Assembly (NCBI GenBank): GCA_002719335.1
Contig: PBHE01000019.1
Coordinates: 64,284-96,911, forward strand
Direction of reading: 5' to 3'
From: Acidimicrobiaceae bacterium
GTDB taxonomy: Bacteria; Actinomycetota; Acidimicrobiia; Acidimicrobiales; Poriferisodalaceae
DNA: 32,628 nucleotides
Shown here: positions 1-8,255 of the stretch, in pieces
Layout of the letters: each line of letters opens with the position of its first letter
Position numbering within the stretch: position 1 is the stretch's first letter
The notes under the pieces: generated by a model
What the model was told of the DNA's origin: nothing
Database searches by the model: none
Seen by the model: only the letters and a program-made list of their open reading frames with translations
Made by a program: the position numbers and the translations under genes

Positions 1-623
1 CTAATTCGTTCTTTTGAGACAATGTCAAGACGCTCACCCATCGTACGCATGGCATTTTCGAGTTCTTTGGGCGGCATCAACTGATAACCCGACAAGAAGC
101 GAGCGGCGCGCAACATCCTTAAGGGGTCGTCAGAAAAAGCTATTTCTGGGGTTAACGGCGTTTGCAGCACCCGCTTCGCCAAATCAGCTCTTCCATTAAA
201 CGGGTCGACCAACTGCCAGTTGGGTAATTCAATTGCCATCGCATTGATGGTGAAGTCCCGTCGGGCAAGGTCATCATGAATCGTGCTCGAAAACTCGACC
301 TGTGGTTTGCGCGAGTCGGCCTGATATTTTTCCGAACGGTGGGTCGTAATCTCCACCGTGACATCGCCTTTGCGCGCTCCCACCGTGCCAAAACGAGCGC
401 CGTGATCCCAAACAGTGTCCGCCCATTCCCCCAAAATTGATGATATTTCTGCTGGTCCAGCGTCAGTGGTGACGTCAATGTCGCCACTGCGCCGCCCTAG
501 AAACAAGTCTCGGACGACGCCTCCAACGACGAAGAACCGCCAGCCGGCGGAACCAAATCGCTCCGCTAAGTTTCCCACTCGTCTTTCAACATCATCGCGA
601 TCAGCTTGTGCGATGCCGTCCAT
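1..623 (-). CDS. cca: CCA-adding tRNA nucleotidyltransferase (partial, C-terminus off window)
   Basis: This class II tRNA nucleotidyltransferase/poly(A) polymerase-family enzyme adds or repairs the 3' CCA of tRNAs in the cytoplasm. Translating the minus strand from the ATG at 623 gives 207 residues with no stop before the window edge, so only the N-terminal catalytic part is present. The nucleotidyltransferase signature is clear: VVGGVVRDLFLG at about residues 32-43, then the metal-binding D-x-D as GDIDV (D48, D50). RRDFTINAMA and DPLRMLRAARF follow, both standard for the family. It is the counterpart of mycobacterial pcnA, which occupies the same place left of the murJ block and also points away from it. 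The two tRNA genes in this window do not encode CCA, which fits a need for this enzyme. It is divergent from carD across about 170 bases. Whether it carries a C-terminal HD domain cannot be seen. Confidence 0.93.
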   Translation of the reverse strand, partial: MDGIAQADRDDVERRVGNLAERFGSAGWRFFVVGGVVRDLFLGRRSGDIDVTTDAGPAEISSILGEWADTVWDHGARFGTVGARKGDVTVEITTHRSEKYQADSRKPQVEFSSTIHDDLARRDFTINAMAIELPNWQLVDPFNGRADLAKRVLQTPLTPEIAFSDDPLRMLRAARFLSGYQLMPPKELENAMRTMGERLDIVSKERI

Positions 624-795
624 GTAACGAAACGGTACCTTCGGTTCGACGCAAATTTCACAAGATTAATAGAGTCTCAGCCAATTGCGGAACAGTTATC
701 TTCGTTGACGAGTTGGAGTTCCAGGCCCTTCCTGGCAACCTAAGAGACCTGGATTCCATGGTGGAGCCGGCAATCGGAAGTTTGATGGAGTGGGC

Positions 796-1278
796 ATGAA
801 GTTCGACCTCGGCGACCGGGTGATATATCCGCACCACGGAGCAGCTCTTATCACCGCCAAGGAAAAGAGAAAAGCGTTCGGCGAAGAGCGCGAATATTTG
901 ATTCTTGAGACGGCACACGGTGATCTGACACTGTCGGTTCCTGCAGACATGGCTGACTCTGTAGGGATGCGACCTCCAATTGACGAAGACGATGTCGAGG
1001 ATCTTTTCGAACTGTTAGCCAAAAAAGACATACGGGAGCCAGCAAATTGGAGTCGCCGGTTCAAAAACCACCAAGAAAAGTTGAAATCCGGTGACATCTA
1101 CCAAGTAGCAGAAGTAGTGAGGAACCTTGCGCTACGCGAATCTGCAAAAGGTTTGTCCGCTGGCGAGAAATCTATGCTCGATAAGTCCCGTCAAATCCTG
1201 ATTTCTGAACTTTCGATAAGTATGGATGTAACCGAAGACGAAGCACTAGAGCAGGTCGAAATAAGGCTTGCCAGTTAA
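796..1278 (+). CDS. carD: CarD-family RNA polymerase-binding transcription regulator
   Basis: CarD binds the RNA polymerase beta subunit and stabilises open promoter complexes, especially at rRNA promoters. The 160-residue product matches the length of mycobacterial CarD. The N-terminal RNA-polymerase-interacting domain opens with GDRVIYPHHGAALI (residues 6-19). The C-terminal helical part holds the NWSRR motif with Trp at residue 85, the position of the Trp that wedges into the promoter minor groove in M. tuberculosis CarD, and GLSAGEKSML further on. I chose ATG 796 because GGAG at 787-790 lies 5 bases upstream; a GTG at 790 is in frame but overlaps that ribosome binding site. The gene is divergent from cca. 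In mycobacteria carD sits elsewhere, beside ispD, so this location is unusual. It appears monocistronic or weakly linked to the next gene, which starts 64 bases later. Confidence 0.93.
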   Translation: MKFDLGDRVIYPHHGAALITAKEKRKAFGEEREYLILETAHGDLTLSVPADMADSVGMRPPIDEDDVEDLFELLAKKDIREPANWSRRFKNHQEKLKSGDIYQVAEVVRNLALRESAKGLSAGEKSMLDKSRQILISELSISMDVTEDEALEQVEIRLAS

Positions 1279-1342
1279 GTCGTCAACCAGCGCGACCAAA
1301 CCTGCTTGACTCCTCCCTATAGCTTCATGTGGGGAGGGTCCA

Positions 1343-2047
1343 GTGTCGACAGACCAACCACTCCGCTGGAGTTCCAACGGTGTGGGCATCCGAACAAGCT
1401 CTGAATGCGGGTCTGAGGCGTATCTTAGGCCGACGCGCCCACCGGAGAAGCTACGACCGGATGCGATCAAAGTCACCTTACGATTACTCGCACAGACTGG
1501 CGTGAAGCGCGTTTTCACTTCGGCGATACGCCCTCAAGAGCAAGCTTTTTTTAGAAATATCGGGTTCGAATTACACGAAGAATTGCTTTTACTTAGCAAC
1601 GATTTATCTACGCACATACCAACCCCCACTCGACCTACGAGACGGGCTCCACGTTCCGATTGGCCCCAGATCCTCGAAATCGACACCTCTGCGTTCCCGC
1701 AGTTCTGGCGATTCGACAAGGTGGCTCTAGCGGAGGCGATAAAGGCGACACCGAGGAGTAGGGTTCGTGTCAACACCGGCCCTTCACCACAGGGTTTCGC
1801 GATCACAGGCCGCGCGGGACGACAAGGTTTTCTTCAGCGGCTTGCGGTGCGTCCGACGCATCAAGGGAGTGGCCTCGGTCGTTCCCTAGTAGCTGATGCT
1901 CTGCGTTGGCTCCAGAAACGGCGTGTCTACGAGGTACTGGTAAACACCCAAACACAAAATCTTGCAGCGTTGGAACTTTACGAATCCATGGGGTTCACTC
2001 AGAGAAGCGACGGTCTTGCAGTGTTGCGGTGGGACGCAGAGAGATGA
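1343..2047 (+). CDS. GNAT-family N-acetyltransferase (RimI-like C-terminal domain)
   Basis: The product is a 234-residue acyl-CoA N-acyltransferase of the GNAT superfamily. The C-terminal half has the acetyl-CoA-binding motif, LAVRPTHQGSGLGRSLV at about residues 168-184 with the Q-x-x-G-x-G/A turn, followed by NLAALELYESMGF, typical of RimI-like enzymes. The N-terminal half also contains a short stretch (PQEQAFFRNIGFELHEEL) that resembles the end of a GNAT fold, so it may be a degenerate second copy. Substrate is not deducible; candidates are a protein N-terminus or a small amine. Start is GTG 1343, preceded by GGAGGG at 1333-1338. Its stop overlaps the next ATG as ATGA (2044-2047), so it heads the DUF6049-murJ-degV operon. 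It occupies the place held by mutT4 in mycobacteria. Confidence 0.85.
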   Translation: MSTDQPLRWSSNGVGIRTSSECGSEAYLRPTRPPEKLRPDAIKVTLRLLAQTGVKRVFTSAIRPQEQAFFRNIGFELHEELLLLSNDLSTHIPTPTRPTRRAPRSDWPQILEIDTSAFPQFWRFDKVALAEAIKATPRSRVRVNTGPSPQGFAITGRAGRQGFLQRLAVRPTHQGSGLGRSLVADALRWLQKRRVYEVLVNTQTQNLAALELYESMGFTQRSDGLAVLRWDAER

Positions 2048-3927
2048 ACCGGTGGCGATGGATACCCAGAGTGTCAATCCTTCTTTGCCTTCTCGTTGTG
2101 TTTTCGGATTCGGTCGATGCAGTTGAACTTGGATCTGGCGGGATACAGATCACTGAGCAATCTCCAACTGCTCAAGTCGGCGGGTCGCTGCAATTTACCC
2201 TTCAACTACCGGGAGTTGTTGCAGACGATGACCAGATCATCGTCACGGTTCACGAACCGGTGGTCGACGAGGCGGAGTTCCTCCAATCGGTTAATGGTCA
2301 AGGATTAGGTGGAGTTCTTGCTTCTCGAACGGTCGATCTGTCAGATCTTGAACCCGATGCATGGGGCTTAGTGGCTATCGAATTTCCACTTACAAGCACT
2401 GGTGATGAAGCTATTCGTGTCGCGAGACCAGGGGTGTACCCCATAACGATTGAAATGCGGACAGCGAGTCAGGAACTTGTTGGTCGCGTTGTAACCCATC
2501 TGATTCGAGTTGGTGACGAGCCGTCTCAAAGATTGCCGTTGGCGCTTGTTGTTGAGATTCCATACTCTCTGCGTAGCTCAGACCTTCCGGAAAATTCTGA
2601 TGCGGTCTCGGCTTGGTTGAATGTGTTGGTCGACCACCCTGACATTCCGGTGAGTGTCACCCTTTATCCCAACTTGATTGACAGTGCCTCGAATGAAGTG
2701 GCCGTAGAAAAGTTCAAGGGCACGAAGGTGCGGCACGAACTTGTGCGCGGTCCTTTCATACCAATTGATGAAGCAGCGCTCATTGACGCCGGATTCAATC
2801 GTGAAGTGTCAACGCTTCTTAAAATGGGTGCTGACCGACTCGGAATTTTGGGAACTCTGTCACCATCGACTCTTTGGGTCGGACATGGAATCGCTGACGC
2901 GGGTCAAGTGGATCGTCGATGGCAACGGGGCATACGGGAGGTAATTGTGGAACCTTCCGCGCTTTCTCCAGTGCCTGTCAATGCGCCACGCGGCCCCGTG
3001 GAATTACTGGGTGTCGAGTCGAATGTAAGGGCGCTGGTCATCGACCAGCTCTCCGCGAAAGAGGAACATGACACTGCAGTGAGCGATGCCCATCGCGTTT
3101 TGGCACACCTCGCAACGATTGCCTTCACTCAGCAGCCAAAACCATTACTCGTCTTAGATCTCAGCGCAGGCGCCCGTGGCGTTGATTTCGCGAGAGCATT
3201 TCTGAGAGGTCTCCCCCATTTAGATTGGGTCGAGCCGGTATCAGCCAGTACTGCTATCACTAAGTCTTTGTTGCTTAAGGACGGGAAACTTCAGCAGTAC
3301 CAGCTTAGAAGTCGACAGCGTTCCGAACCCGAAGACTTCGCTGGATATCGCGAGGCCCAACGCCACCTGACGGCGTTCCGTTCGATGATCCGCGACGAAG
3401 ACGCCGCTGAACATAACGAACTGTCTCAGGACTTGCTATTCAGTTTGTCCAGCGATTCACTCCAACTCGACCAGCGAAAACTTTGGGAGTCAATCGTCAG
3501 CCATATCCGAGTACAGACAAGCTTGATTGACATTCCCCCAGATGAGTCAATCCAGTTGACATCGCAGAAAGCATCTGTGCCGTTCAGCTTCCAGAACCGT
3601 GCGGAGATTCCACTTAGAGTGGAACTGCGAATCATCGGAGAAAAACTGACCGTCGAAGATTTTGACGACGGAGAGAGCACCACTCTGGTGTTGGAGCCCG
3701 GCGTTACGACTCATCGTTTCGAACTCCGCGCTCTTGGGTCAGGGTCATTCCCGGTGACGATCGAACTTCACTCCCCTGATGGAGGGCTGCTAGTTGGGAG
3801 GGCACAAGCCGCGATCCGTGCAACTACTCCTACAGGAGTAGGTCTTGGATTAACCATCGGGGCAGCAGTTTTCTTAGCAGTCTGGTGGGTGGTCGACACC
3901 AAACGGAAGAAAGTCCTGCGACCGTGA
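2044..3927 (+). CDS. DUF6049-family secreted/membrane-anchored protein (Rv3909-like)
   Basis: This 627-residue protein of unknown function has an N-terminal signal sequence: a basic MNRWRWIPR followed by a hydrophobic stretch (about residues 10-26) ending near DSVDAVE. A long extracytoplasmic region follows. A single C-terminal transmembrane helix lies at about residues 600-620 (GLGLTIGAAVFLAVWWVV), then a basic RKK tail. This topology and the position directly upstream of murJ match the actinobacterial DUF6049 family (Rv3909 in M. tuberculosis). Beta-rich segments near both ends suggest immunoglobulin-like modules, but no catalytic motif is visible. I chose ATG 2044 rather than an earlier in-frame start because it opens directly onto a signal peptide and overlaps the upstream stop (ATGA). 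Its own stop overlaps the murJ GTG. A role in envelope assembly with MurJ is inferred from context only. Confidence 0.82.
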   Translation: MNRWRWIPRVSILLCLLVVFSDSVDAVELGSGGIQITEQSPTAQVGGSLQFTLQLPGVVADDDQIIVTVHEPVVDEAEFLQSVNGQGLGGVLASRTVDLSDLEPDAWGLVAIEFPLTSTGDEAIRVARPGVYPITIEMRTASQELVGRVVTHLIRVGDEPSQRLPLALVVEIPYSLRSSDLPENSDAVSAWLNVLVDHPDIPVSVTLYPNLIDSASNEVAVEKFKGTKVRHELVRGPFIPIDEAALIDAGFNREVSTLLKMGADRLGILGTLSPSTLWVGHGIADAGQVDRRWQRGIREVIVEPSALSPVPVNAPRGPVELLGVESNVRALVIDQLSAKEEHDTAVSDAHRVLAHLATIAFTQQPKPLLVLDLSAGARGVDFARAFLRGLPHLDWVEPVSASTAITKSLLLKDGKLQQYQLRSRQRSEPEDFAGYREAQRHLTAFRSMIRDEDAAEHNELSQDLLFSLSSDSLQLDQRKLWESIVSHIRVQTSLIDIPPDESIQLTSQKASVPFSFQNRAEIPLRVELRIIGEKLTVEDFDDGESTTLVLEPGVTTHRFELRALGSGSFPVTIELHSPDGGLLVGRAQAAIRATTPTGVGLGLTIGAAVFLAVWWVVDTKRKKVLRP

Positions 3928-5591
3928 CACGCTTCGGTGCGGGAGCGGCTGCCAGCGGTATCGGATTGTCGAGATTTGCCGGCGTCATTCGTGCCGCGCT
4001 GATTACAAACATTCTCGGGATAGGCCTAGTCGGAGACGCTTTTGCTGCGGCTCAGCGAATTCCCAACGTGTTACAAAACCTTTTTGGTGAGGGTGCTCTA
4101 TCTGCGGCGTTCGTTCCTGAGTACAGCCGCTTATCCGAGCACGACCCAAAGCAGGCTGGCCGGCTAGCAGGGGGAGTCGCTTCGTTCCTGTTGTGCCTAG
4201 TTTCTTGCTTGGTAGCCGTGGGGTTTCTGGCAGCGGAACCTCTTACCCGGGCAATCGCTTGGGGATTCACGGGGGCCCGCTTTGATCTGACAGTTCGCTT
4301 AGTTCGAATCATTCTGATTGGGTCCGGCGTTTTGGTATTGAGCGCTTGGTGTTTGGCTTTGCTCAATAGCCACCGCCGGCTTTTTCTTGGGTACGCGGCC
4401 CCATTTGTTTGGAACGCGACCCAGATTGCAGTTCTAATCGCGGTAGCGGTATTGGAGTTCAGCGACACCTCCGCAGCAAGAACTTTGGCATGGGCGATTG
4501 TGGTTGGGTCCGTCTTACAAGTGCTTGTTCAACTCCCCGCTGTATTAAAAGCCAACCGCCATATTGAATTCAATTTCCTGTGGAAAAACCCCGCCACGGC
4601 CACCGTGCTCAAACGGTTCGCGCCTGCAGTACTCGGTAGGGGAGCTTTACAACTCTCATCGTTTATCGATCTCGCGTTGGCGTCTCTGTTGTCGATTGGG
4701 GCTGCCTCCTCTTTAGCGGCTGCTCAAGCTATTTATTTGCTTCCGATAGCTCTGATAGCGACGAGCGTCGTCGCGGCTGAATTACCTGAACTCAGCCGCA
4801 TAGATAATTTTGATGAAGTCGCGGATCGGCTTTCTAGAAGGACCCTGCAAATGCTTTGGCTGGTCGGGCCAATAATCGCCATGTATCTAGCGGCAGGACC
4901 GCAGATTGCAGATGCTCTCTTCAATCTCGGCGGATTTCGTAACCAAGTAAGTCACGATGATTTGACTGTTATCGGGCTAACGCTCGGGGCGTACGCCCTT
5001 GGCCTTCCAGCCTTAATGTCATCTCGCCTACTACAAAACGTCTGTTACAGCGTCGGTGATACTCGTACCCCTGCACGGATAGCTGGCCGCCGTGTAATCA
5101 TCTCTCTGGCCGTTGGGGCGATCTTGATGTTCCAGTTCGAGCAAATCTTGGTCGTGGATCAGGGGATCGTTGGTTTTGGCACTGGGAACTTAGTCTGGGG
5201 TCCGTTGCCCGATTCTGTGCGCAATGCGATGCATCTCCCAGCTCGCTTGGGGCCAGTAGGACTGGCACTCGGATCCGCTGTGGGTGCCTGGATTGAATTT
5301 TGGCAACTTCGAAAACAAGTTTTAAAACGCTCGCAGTTGGAAAGTCTCACGCGCTCAGGTTTTTGGAAACACGTCCTACCAGGCCTGGCGGCTCTCGGCG
5401 CGGCTGTTGTACTAAGACAGCTTAAGATCGACCAGGCATTGCTGCAGGTATCCCTTCTTGGTATTGGGGTATTAGCAGTGCATCTCACGATTTCATGGGT
5501 CTTAGGTACCCAAGCAATGTCAGAACTAGTTTCGGGTCTTCGGCTTGGCCCCTCAATCTCGTTACCCCCAACAAAGGACAAACCATCATGA
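3924..5591 (+). CDS. murJ: Lipid II flippase MurJ (MviN)
   Basis: MurJ flips lipid II, the undecaprenyl-linked peptidoglycan precursor, across the cytoplasmic membrane. The 555-residue product is a polytopic membrane protein of the MOP superfamily. The diagnostic N-terminal block is present: SRFAGVIRAALITNILG, then DAFAAAQRIPNVLQNLFGEG and AFVPEYSRL (about residues 15-70). Repeated hydrophobic helices follow to the C-terminus, consistent with about 14 membrane segments. The GTG at 3924 overlaps the upstream stop as GTGA; an in-frame GTG at 3885 would add 13 residues from inside the DUF6049 gene and is less likely. Unlike mycobacterial MviN, which carries a fused cytoplasmic pseudokinase and an extracellular domain, this protein ends shortly after the last helix. 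Those modules are encoded separately at 6456-7865. The stop overlaps the degV ATG. Confidence 0.95.
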   Translation: MTRFGAGAAASGIGLSRFAGVIRAALITNILGIGLVGDAFAAAQRIPNVLQNLFGEGALSAAFVPEYSRLSEHDPKQAGRLAGGVASFLLCLVSCLVAVGFLAAEPLTRAIAWGFTGARFDLTVRLVRIILIGSGVLVLSAWCLALLNSHRRLFLGYAAPFVWNATQIAVLIAVAVLEFSDTSAARTLAWAIVVGSVLQVLVQLPAVLKANRHIEFNFLWKNPATATVLKRFAPAVLGRGALQLSSFIDLALASLLSIGAASSLAAAQAIYLLPIALIATSVVAAELPELSRIDNFDEVADRLSRRTLQMLWLVGPIIAMYLAAGPQIADALFNLGGFRNQVSHDDLTVIGLTLGAYALGLPALMSSRLLQNVCYSVGDTRTPARIAGRRVIISLAVGAILMFQFEQILVVDQGIVGFGTGNLVWGPLPDSVRNAMHLPARLGPVGLALGSAVGAWIEFWQLRKQVLKRSQLESLTRSGFWKHVLPGLAALGAAVVLRQLKIDQALLQVSLLGIGVLAVHLTISWVLGTQAMSELVSGLRLGPSISLPPTKDKPS

Positions 5592-6430
5592 GCTCCGTTC
5601 AGATCGTTACTGATAGTTCTTGTGATCTACCCGACGATCTTGTAACCCAACTTGGAATTAGGATTGTTCCTCTCAAGATTCGAATTGGACAAACAGAGTT
5701 CATTGATCGGCTTGAGCTAACTACCGATCAATTTTGGGAAAAGTGCCGGCAGACTGACGAGCTACCGTCAACTGCAGCGCCCGCGCCCGGTGCGTTCATT
5801 GAGGAATTTCAACGCGCGGCTGCCGGGGGCGCGAGCGGAGTGGTCGCGGTAGTTCTGAGCGGGGAACTCTCGGCGACCATTGAAGCTGCGCAACAAGCGG
5901 CGCGTGAGGTCGAAGGCGACATAGAAGTCAGAGTCGTTGATAGTCGAACAGTGACCCTTGGGCTCGGAGCGGTCGTGGTTGCCGCTGCCCGAGCGGCCAT
6001 CGCGGGGGCAGATATAGACCAAGTCTCAAATATTGCGACTGACAGCGCGGCTCGTACCCAAGTTCATGCTGCTTTGGATACTCTCGAAAACTTACGCAAG
6101 GGTGGACGAATCGGCGCGGCTGGGTCTCTTCTCGGTTCACTGCTTTCAATTAAGCCTTTGATCGAAGTCCGGAACGGCGTTGTTGAACCTGCAGGGAAAC
6201 AACGAACAAGATCTAAAGCACTCAACTATCTCGTCGGGGTGGTGGAGGAGCACGCTGACCGAATCGAAAATATCTATGTCACTCACGCGGCATGCGACGA
6301 CGTCGACTCCTTTGTCCAACGAATCGAAGCGTTAGTCCAGACAGAGGTATTGGTTGGCCAGGTGGGTCCAGTAGTAGGTGCCCATGCCGGCATCGGAACA
6401 ATTGGTGTCGCGTTCCAAACCGCTAGTTAA
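5588..6430 (+). CDS. DegV-family fatty-acid-binding protein
   Basis: DegV proteins bind a fatty acid in a buried pocket; FakB members present it to the FakA kinase for phosphorylation. The 280-residue product has the family length. It starts with the typical IVTDSSCDLP (residues 6-15) and continues with a STAAPAPGAF segment (about residues 60-69), the equivalent of the conserved T-S-x-P-S-P region. LRKGGRIG, SIKPLIEV and GKQRTRSKAL follow, all expected positions in DegV. The ATG at 5588 overlaps the murJ stop (ATGA), so translation is coupled to murJ. The pseudokinase starts 25 bases downstream. No FakA homologue is visible in the window, so whether it feeds fatty acid phosphorylation or does something else is open. 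Placing it between murJ and the MviN-type pseudokinase is unlike mycobacteria. Confidence 0.92.
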   Translation: MSSVQIVTDSSCDLPDDLVTQLGIRIVPLKIRIGQTEFIDRLELTTDQFWEKCRQTDELPSTAAPAPGAFIEEFQRAAAGGASGVVAVVLSGELSATIEAAQQAAREVEGDIEVRVVDSRTVTLGLGAVVVAAARAAIAGADIDQVSNIATDSAARTQVHAALDTLENLRKGGRIGAAGSLLGSLLSIKPLIEVRNGVVEPAGKQRTRSKALNYLVGVVEEHADRIENIYVTHAACDDVDSFVQRIEALVQTEVLVGQVGPVVGAHAGIGTIGVAFQTAS

Positions 6431-6455
6431 CCGAGTTCGTTGAAAAGCAGCTGGG

Positions 6456-7865
6456 GTGGAAAACCATCAGAGATACAGAATCGACAGTCGTGTCAGTGGT
6501 GGCCCAGTCGAATCTTGGATCGGCTTAGACCAGACCTTGGATCGACCAGTAACAATTAGAGTTTTGGATCCTTCAACAGAAATCGGAAAGCGCGTCCAAC
6601 TTCAGGCGCGATCTCTGACGAGGCTCGAGCATCCTGCTTTATTACATGTTCTGGACACCATCGACCTCGACGATCGCTTTGGGGTGGTTACTGAGTTACT
6701 GCCGGAAGAAAACCTCGAAGACCGTCTCTCTCAACAAGGGTATTTTTCTTCTCAAGAGACAATCGCTATCGGCATCCAGCTTGGTGAAGCTCTGGCAACC
6801 CTCCACAGAGCGGGGTTCGCACTTGGAGGGCTTCAAACTAAGGATGTAGGACGACGAAACGACGGAACGGTCGTGATTGTCGAAGGTCCTCCGACCAGCG
6901 ACGCCATCGGTATTCCCGCACGTCCCAGCGACGACATAACCGCGCTTGGCGAGCTTCTTCACTGCTTGTTAGTTGGGTTCAGGCCACAAATTGATCATCA
7001 AGGTCGTTATGAACTTCATCCTGCAATACCGGCACCCTTAGGTCAACTGATCAGGCGTTCGGTTGATCAGGAAGGTCGGTGGTCTGACGCGACAGCATTG
7101 GTTCTAGCCCTCAGATCGCTCCAGCAGGATTTCGACCAGGTCGACGGCGGCGTGCAGGCCACTCAAGCTGATTATTTACGAGCTGAGCGCACTTGGTTAG
7201 CCCCGGCGGCAATCATCGGAGTGTTAGCTGGGTTGGTTATCGTCATGGGACTTTTCGCGACCCAAACTCAGACCGGTTCCTCACTTGTCGCAGATGTTCG
7301 CGAGGTGGTGCGGTTAGAACCCGAGGAAACTATATTCACCGACAGCTCCCAGAATTCTTCAGTGAGCGTGGCGCCAGTTACTTCACGCCCTCCTTCTCTT
7401 GCGTCGCAACGGCAAATTATTCGTATCGTTGATTTTGATCCTGCCGGTGATGACCAAGAGGAACACCATGAAAAACGGGAGCTGATTAATAACGGCGACA
7501 GCAGCAATGGCTGGTACACCGAGCGCTACACCACAAGCGACTTTGGAAAATTAAAAGACGGTGTCGGTCTCATCATTGAACTCGGCCCGCCACAACAGAT
7601 TGATCGACTCCGGATTAGTTCCCCGACTATCGATTGGTCATTTAAGATTTTTGCTTCTCAAGAGAGCACCGGAGCTATACAAAGTTGGGGTGAGGCGATC
7701 GCCAGTCGTGAAGAGATCAGCGGCACACTCACCGTTGACTTGGGCGGAACTCCAGGAGCAACCCTTTTGTTGTGGATAACGGATTTGGGGAAAGAGTTGT
7801 CTGCGGGAGGACACCGAGTGACGATCAGCGAAATAAAGGTGTTCGGTCGGGACCTGTATGGCTAG
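6456..7865 (+). CDS. Membrane-anchored pseudokinase with extracellular discoidin-like domain (detached MviN C-terminal module)
   Basis: The 469-residue product has three parts: a Ser/Thr-kinase-like cytoplasmic domain (about residues 1-230), one transmembrane helix starting at W247 (PAAIIGVLAGLVIVMGLF), and an extracellular domain (about 325-469) with a beta-sandwich character like F5/8 or discoidin folds. The kinase fold is recognisable from RYRIDSRV, LEHPALLHVLD and DDITALGELLHCLLVG, but catalytic residues are gone. The ATP-binding Lys is replaced by Arg (VTIRVLD, R35), the HRD loop reads GLQTKDV, and no DFG is present. This is the architecture fused to the C-terminus of mycobacterial MviN, where the phosphorylated pseudokinase recruits FhaA. 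Here it is a separate gene with a GTG start. Role in controlling MurJ or cell-wall precursor flow is inferred from that homology. Confidence 0.85.
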   Translation: MENHQRYRIDSRVSGGPVESWIGLDQTLDRPVTIRVLDPSTEIGKRVQLQARSLTRLEHPALLHVLDTIDLDDRFGVVTELLPEENLEDRLSQQGYFSSQETIAIGIQLGEALATLHRAGFALGGLQTKDVGRRNDGTVVIVEGPPTSDAIGIPARPSDDITALGELLHCLLVGFRPQIDHQGRYELHPAIPAPLGQLIRRSVDQEGRWSDATALVLALRSLQQDFDQVDGGVQATQADYLRAERTWLAPAAIIGVLAGLVIVMGLFATQTQTGSSLVADVREVVRLEPEETIFTDSSQNSSVSVAPVTSRPPSLASQRQIIRIVDFDPAGDDQEEHHEKRELINNGDSSNGWYTERYTTSDFGKLKDGVGLIIELGPPQQIDRLRISSPTIDWSFKIFASQESTGAIQSWGEAIASREEISGTLTVDLGGTPGATLLLWITDLGKELSAGGHRVTISEIKVFGRDLYG

Positions 7866-7915
7866 ATCTGCCAACAAAATTCATTTGCTCAAAGTGTCCT
7901 AGATAGGATCACTCC

Positions 7916-8221
7916 GTGACGTCGCCCTCCTTTGAAAAGTCAGCCGAGACAGGTTTGGCGACTCGCGCCACGAAGGTCGTAGTCGATTTCGTCGAATTGC
8001 TAAGGGGACGAACTACAGGTCCTCTACTTCTCGTTGCTCGTGTCATTGTGTACGGCATCGTGCTTTTCGTCACAGCACTGGCTATTGCAACTCTTGTAGT
8101 TATCGCTGCGGTGAGAGCCATGGATAGCTTTTTGCCAAGTGGCATCTGGAGCACCCATCTTCTTCTGGGGGCTTTGTTCACAGCGGGTGGTGGCCTTCTT
8201 TGGTCAAAACGTCTCGCTTAA
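7916..8221 (+). CDS. Small two-helix membrane protein, function unknown (holin-like actinobacterial family)
   Basis: The product has 101 residues and two predicted transmembrane helices. The first is at about residues 38-67 (LLLVARVIVYGIVLFVTALA and following) and the second at about 79-96 (HLLLGALFTAGGGLLW), ending in a short basic SKRLA tail. The N-terminus is hydrophilic and probably cytoplasmic. The pattern resembles small actinobacterial membrane proteins loosely grouped with putative holin/Actinobacteria-specific families often found near trxB, but I recognise no functional motif. The GTG at 7916 has only a weak AGGA-like site upstream. It lies 50 bases after the pseudokinase gene and 34 bases before trxB, so it could belong to either transcription unit. 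The antisense frame here (7909-8181) is a shadow. Confidence 0.7.
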   Translation: MTSPSFEKSAETGLATRATKVVVDFVELLRGRTTGPLLLVARVIVYGIVLFVTALAIATLVVIAAVRAMDSFLPSGIWSTHLLLGALFTAGGGLLWSKRLA

Positions 8222-8237
8222 ACCCACCAAGTAAACG

Positions 8238-8249
8238 CCCCCAAGGGGG
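8238..8249 (+). promoter_or_regulatory. Perfect CCCCC-AA-GGGGG inverted repeat overlapping the trxB ribosome binding site
   Basis: Five C's, AA and five G's (a sixth G follows) lie just upstream of the GTG start of trxB at 8256. The G-rich arm is also the Shine-Dalgarno sequence (AGGGGGGAG, 8244-8252). If the C arm pairs with it, the ribosome binding site would be masked. The loop must use at least four bases, so at most about four G-C pairs form. This may be a regulatory hairpin or chance. Confidence 0.4.
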
Positions 8250-8255
8250 GAGAAC

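Noticed and set aside
4052-4468. Antisense frame in murJ
   Set aside because: It is opposite conserved MurJ helices; composition is Arg/Ala/Thr-rich and has no start context or homology.
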